DNA from: Rodentibacter caecimuris
GTDB taxonomy: Bacteria > Pseudomonadota > Gammaproteobacteria > Enterobacterales > Pasteurellaceae
Reading direction: 5' to 3'
Assembly (NCBI GenBank): GCA_001998905.1
Contig: MLAA01000009.1
Span: forward strand, 1-38,776
Length of the DNA stretch: 38,776 nucleotides
Part shown: piece by piece, positions 36,298-38,776 of the stretch
Numbering within the stretch: position 1 is the stretch's first letter
Layout: the number at the start of each line of letters is the position of its first letter
Program-made: the position numbers and the translations under genes
The notes under the pieces: model-generated
Told to the model about the DNA's origin: nothing
The model's database searches: none
Seen by the model: only the letters and a program-made list of their open reading frames with translations

Positions 36298-37785
36298 CTA
36301 TTTGTTATTATCAAGATCTAACCGTCCGACAAGGGAAAGATCAAAACTTGCTCCCATATATTTAAAATGAGGTCGGACTGACAACGAAACTTTATACCAA
36401 CCTGGTTCACCAGCCACACTGGATACCTCTACTTTTGCAGAACGCAATGGACGTCGGCTACGAACTTCTGCCGGAGGATTTTCTTGATCTGAAATGTATT
36501 GTTTCAACCATACATTTAGTTCACGTTCAAGATCTTGCCGCTCTTTCCAAGCACCAATTTGCTCGCGTTGCAATACTTTCAGATAATGAGCCAGCCTATT
36601 GATAATAAACATATAAGGTAATTGCGTACCAAGCCGATAATTAGTTTCAGCAATCTTACCTTCCTCTGTATTAGGGAATTTTTTAGGTTTCTGTACAGAA
36701 TTTGCAGAAAAGAACGCTGCATTATCACTACCTTTACGCATAGTTAGAGGAATAAATCCTTCATCTGCCAGCTCAAATTCTTTACGATCAGTAATTAACA
36801 CTTCCGTTGGAATTTTTGCTTGAAGTTGACCAAAAGATTCGAATAAATGAACAGGTAAATCCTCAACAGCTCCACCACTCTGTGGACCAATAATATTAGG
36901 ACACCAACGATATTTAGCAAAACTCTCTGTTATTCTTGAAGCCATTAGAAATGCAACGTTACTCCACAAATAATTATCATGCTTACCGTCAATACTTTCT
37001 TGATAATTAAATGTTTTTACTGGGTTTTCAATAGGGTCATAAGGCAGACGAGATAAAAAACGAGGCATCGTAAGGGCTAAATATTTAGAATCTTCTGATT
37101 CTCTTAAGGCTCTCCACTTAGCATATCTAGGCCCCTCAAAAATATCTTTCACTTCCTTAATTTCAGATAAAGACGAATAGCTGTCTAATCCCAAAAACTC
37201 TGGACCTGCGGCAGAAATAAAAGGAGCATGCGACATCGCCCCAACAGACGAAACATATTTTAATAACTTAATATCAGGCGTGGATGGAGTAAAAGTATAA
37301 TTTCCTACGATCGCTGCAACCGGCTCGCCACCAAACTGACCGTAATTAGCAGAATAGACATGCTTATATAAACCGCTTTGCGTTATATCTGTTGCATACT
37401 CGAAATCATCGAGTAATTCTTCTTTGCTAATATTTAATATCTCAACTTTGATATTTTCACGAAAATCAGTACGATCGATAAGTAACTTCAAACCTCTCCA
37501 AGAAGATTCAATTTCTTGAAATTTTTCATTATGCAAAATTTCATCAATTTGGTGGCTAATTTTTTCATCAAGACGAACAATCATCTCATCGACTAATGTT
37601 TTATTTACTACCGTATCAGGATTATCTGATTTCAGCATTTCAGAAATAAATTCCGCTATACCACGTTGCGCAATACTATAATCCTCATTGTCAGGTTTTA
37701 AACGGGTTTGCTCCATTACCTGGCTAAGTAAACTGGCTGTTTTAACACTATTTTCAGCTTTTTCAGATTGATTACTAGCAGTCAT
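36298..37785 (-). CDS. tssC: T6SS contractile sheath large subunit TssC (VipB)
   Basis: Polymerises with TssB into the sheath that drives the needle. 495 aa, normal size. Family-specific segments: IESSWRGLKLLIDRTDF, ELLDDFEYATDITQSGLYKHVY (in part), FGGEPVAAIVGNYTFTPSTPDIKLL (in part), EAKWRALRESEDSKYLALTMPRFLSRLPY (in part), and the terminal YMGASFDLSLVGRLD. It follows tssB by 12 nt with an AAGGAT site, and is the most conserved protein in the operon. Confidence 0.98.
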   Translation of the reverse strand: MTASNQSEKAENSVKTASLLSQVMEQTRLKPDNEDYSIAQRGIAEFISEMLKSDNPDTVVNKTLVDEMIVRLDEKISHQIDEILHNEKFQEIESSWRGLKLLIDRTDFRENIKVEILNISKEELLDDFEYATDITQSGLYKHVYSANYGQFGGEPVAAIVGNYTFTPSTPDIKLLKYVSSVGAMSHAPFISAAGPEFLGLDSYSSLSEIKEVKDIFEGPRYAKWRALRESEDSKYLALTMPRFLSRLPYDPIENPVKTFNYQESIDGKHDNYLWSNVAFLMASRITESFAKYRWCPNIIGPQSGGAVEDLPVHLFESFGQLQAKIPTEVLITDRKEFELADEGFIPLTMRKGSDNAAFFSANSVQKPKKFPNTEEGKIAETNYRLGTQLPYMFIINRLAHYLKVLQREQIGAWKERQDLERELNVWLKQYISDQENPPAEVRSRRPLRSAKVEVSSVAGEPGWYKVSLSVRPHFKYMGASFDLSLVGRLDLDNNK

Positions 37786-37797
37786 ATAATCCTTACC

Positions 37798-38295
37798 TTA
37801 TTCTTTATCCAAAATGATAGCGAGTTCTTTTTCCAAAGCTTCTCGCGCACTTTGATCTGAAATGAGCTCCTGCAATTTATTTCTAAATGCAGGGATATTC
37901 CCCATAGGTCCTTTTAAAGCTAATAAAGCTTCACGTAATTCTAACAACTTATTTAATTGAGGAACTTGCTTCGCAATATTATCCGGTGAGAAATCTGCCA
38001 TACTTTCAATTTTTAGACTGACACTCATATCTTGATCCTCAGCCCCGTCTTCTAAACGATTAGGAACAGCCATATCAACAGTAAGTTCAGATTGCTTCAT
38101 AACTGCATCAAAATTATGTTTGTTGATAGAAACGGTTTCTCTTTCCTCAAGGCTTAACTCTTCTGGCACACCTTTAAAATTTCCCGTTACAAGAAGTTTT
38201 AGTGGTAATTCAACTTCCTCTCCTTGTCCGCCTGTTGCGGGAGTGTATTTAATATTAATTCGTTCTTTGGGCGCTACTGAACCTGTTTTTGACAT
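37798..38295 (-). CDS. tssB: T6SS contractile sheath small subunit TssB (VipA)
   Basis: Partner of TssC in the sheath; its C-terminal helices normally carry the site recognised by ClpV via TssC. 165 aa. The start SVAPKERINIKYTPATGG matches the S-x-A-P-K-x-RVxIxYxP pattern; ELPLKLLVTGNF and the C-terminal LLELREALLALKGPMGN (LxxLRxALxxLKGPLGN) are diagnostic. First gene of the operon, with GAGGA upstream of the ATG and a promoter 80-110 nt upstream. Confidence 0.97.
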   Translation of the reverse strand: MSKTGSVAPKERINIKYTPATGGQGEEVELPLKLLVTGNFKGVPEELSLEERETVSINKHNFDAVMKQSELTVDMAVPNRLEDGAEDQDMSVSLKIESMADFSPDNIAKQVPQLNKLLELREALLALKGPMGNIPAFRNKLQELISDQSAREALEKELAIILDKE

Positions 38296-38380
38296 ATAAA
38301 ATCCTCTATGGCGTTGAAACGATTTCTAATACATAATAGAAAGAATCTTGATACCTACCGCTTATATGGCACAGTACCGG

Positions 38381-38409
38381 ATTATAAGAAATACTTTGCT
38401 TTAAATCAA
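38381..38409 (-). promoter_or_regulatory. Promoter of the T6SS operon
   Basis: On the minus strand TTGATT (38404-38409), a 17-bp spacer, and a consensus TATAAT (38381-38386). Transcription would begin near 38374 and give a leader of about 80 nt before tssB. I see no sigma-54 -24/-12 element. Confidence 0.75.
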
Positions 38410-38500
38410 CGCAATGTTGTCATATACTTAAATTTCCTATTAGTAGTCCCCAAAACAGCCTTAGCTTTAATTTTATAAGCAAAAAGCTTTATCAAATTAA

Positions 38501-38534
38501 TATAATACGTTCAATTCAAATTTGAATAGAACGT
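38501..38534 (+). promoter_or_regulatory. -10 box and palindromic operator before the PAAR gene
   Basis: TATAAT (38501-38506) is followed at once by a 28-bp near-perfect palindrome, ACGTTCAATTCAAA / TTTGAATAGAACGT (38507-38534), 13 of 14 positions paired. There is no good -35 at 17 bp, which suits an activator- or repressor-controlled promoter. The palindrome would cover the transcription start and the first leader bases, and it ends 6 nt before the ribosome site. Confidence 0.6.
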
Positions 38535-38551
38535 TAAAGTAGGAGAAAACT

Positions 38552-38776
38552 ATGTCAACACGCGCAATTATCACTATCGGAGATAAAACAACTCACGGTG
38601 GAACTGTTTTGCAAGGATCGCACTCAATGACAGCGGCTGGAAAAAACATTGCATTACAAGGTGATCTCGTTGCTTGCCCTCAATGTAAGGGCATTTATCC
38701 GATTATTGAAGGTTCATCTAAAATGACGTCAAACGGGCGCGGAGTGGCATTAGAAGGAATGAAAACCGCTTGCGGA
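38552..38776 (+). CDS. PAAR-domain T6SS spike-tip protein (5' part)
   Basis: PAAR proteins cap the VgrG spike and can carry effector domains. The 75 residues in the window (MSTRAIITIGDKTTHGGTVL at the start) hold the family pattern: GDKTTHGG with His15, QGDLVACPQCKG with CPQC (42-45), IIEGSSKM and GVALEGMKTACG, with a Cys near the end; His and Cys residues would bind the zinc ion. The frame is open at the window edge, so a C-terminal effector extension cannot be excluded, though most proteins with this pattern end about 15-20 residues later. AGGAG stands 6 nt before the ATG. It is divergent from the T6SS operon. Confidence 0.93.
   Translation, partial: MSTRAIITIGDKTTHGGTVLQGSHSMTAAGKNIALQGDLVACPQCKGIYPIIEGSSKMTSNGRGVALEGMKTACG

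Overview
The window reads as chromosomal DNA of a low-GC gammaproteobacterium of the family Pasteurellaceae. Eleven exact copies of the Haemophilus-type DNA uptake signal AAGTGCGGT (either strand) lie in the first 18.1 kb, several as inverted pairs that double as terminators. The housekeeping proteins (AspS, CmoA, GloA, RNase T, PriC, RNase E, RluC, Hfq, HflX, Lon N-domain) closely resemble Haemophilus/E. coli family members. The species cannot be fixed from the sequence alone.

Layout. (1) 1-1017: no intact gene; 300-900 is a heavily decayed IS1016-type (IS1595 family) transposase. (2) 1018-17363: core genes: maf and aspS (-), an ICMT-like membrane methyltransferase and cmoA (+), a fused DUF2157/DUF4401/GDYXXLXY membrane protein (-), gloA, rnt, a Na+/H+-antiporter-family permease and priC (+), tRNA-Ser(UGA) with its own promoter and rne (-), then divergent rluC, hfq and hflX (+). 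(3) 17355-18248: a lon gene cut after its N-terminal domain but keeping a sigma-32-type promoter, then a uptake-signal terminator and a nested palindrome resembling a MITE. (4) 18249-21242: a large TonB-dependent receptor of the haemoglobin/transferrin family behind a promoter with a perfect 17-bp Fur-box-like palindrome. (5) 21367-23600: a decayed region without an intact recognisable gene. (6) 23717-38295: a 12-gene type VI secretion (T6SS) operon on the minus strand, order of transcription tssB-tssC-tssE-tssF-tssG-tagH(FHA)-tssJ-tssK-tssL-tagO-tssA-tssM. (7) 38552-end: a divergent PAAR spike-tip gene cut by the window edge.

The T6SS genes supply sheath (TssB/C), baseplate (TssE/F/G/K), membrane complex (TssJ/L/M), a TssA-type protein and two accessory proteins. 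ClpV (TssH), Hcp (TssD) and VgrG (TssI) are not in the window. Promoters with 17-bp spacing are visible for tssB, the TonB receptor and tRNA-Ser.

The most notable features are the accessory half (18.1-38.8 kb) having no exact uptake signal, the broken lon with an intact heat-shock promoter, the TonB receptor with a proline-rich, cysteine-paired insertion, the roughly 60-residue acidic insertion in TssJ, and a 28-bp palindrome at the probable start of the PAAR transcript.
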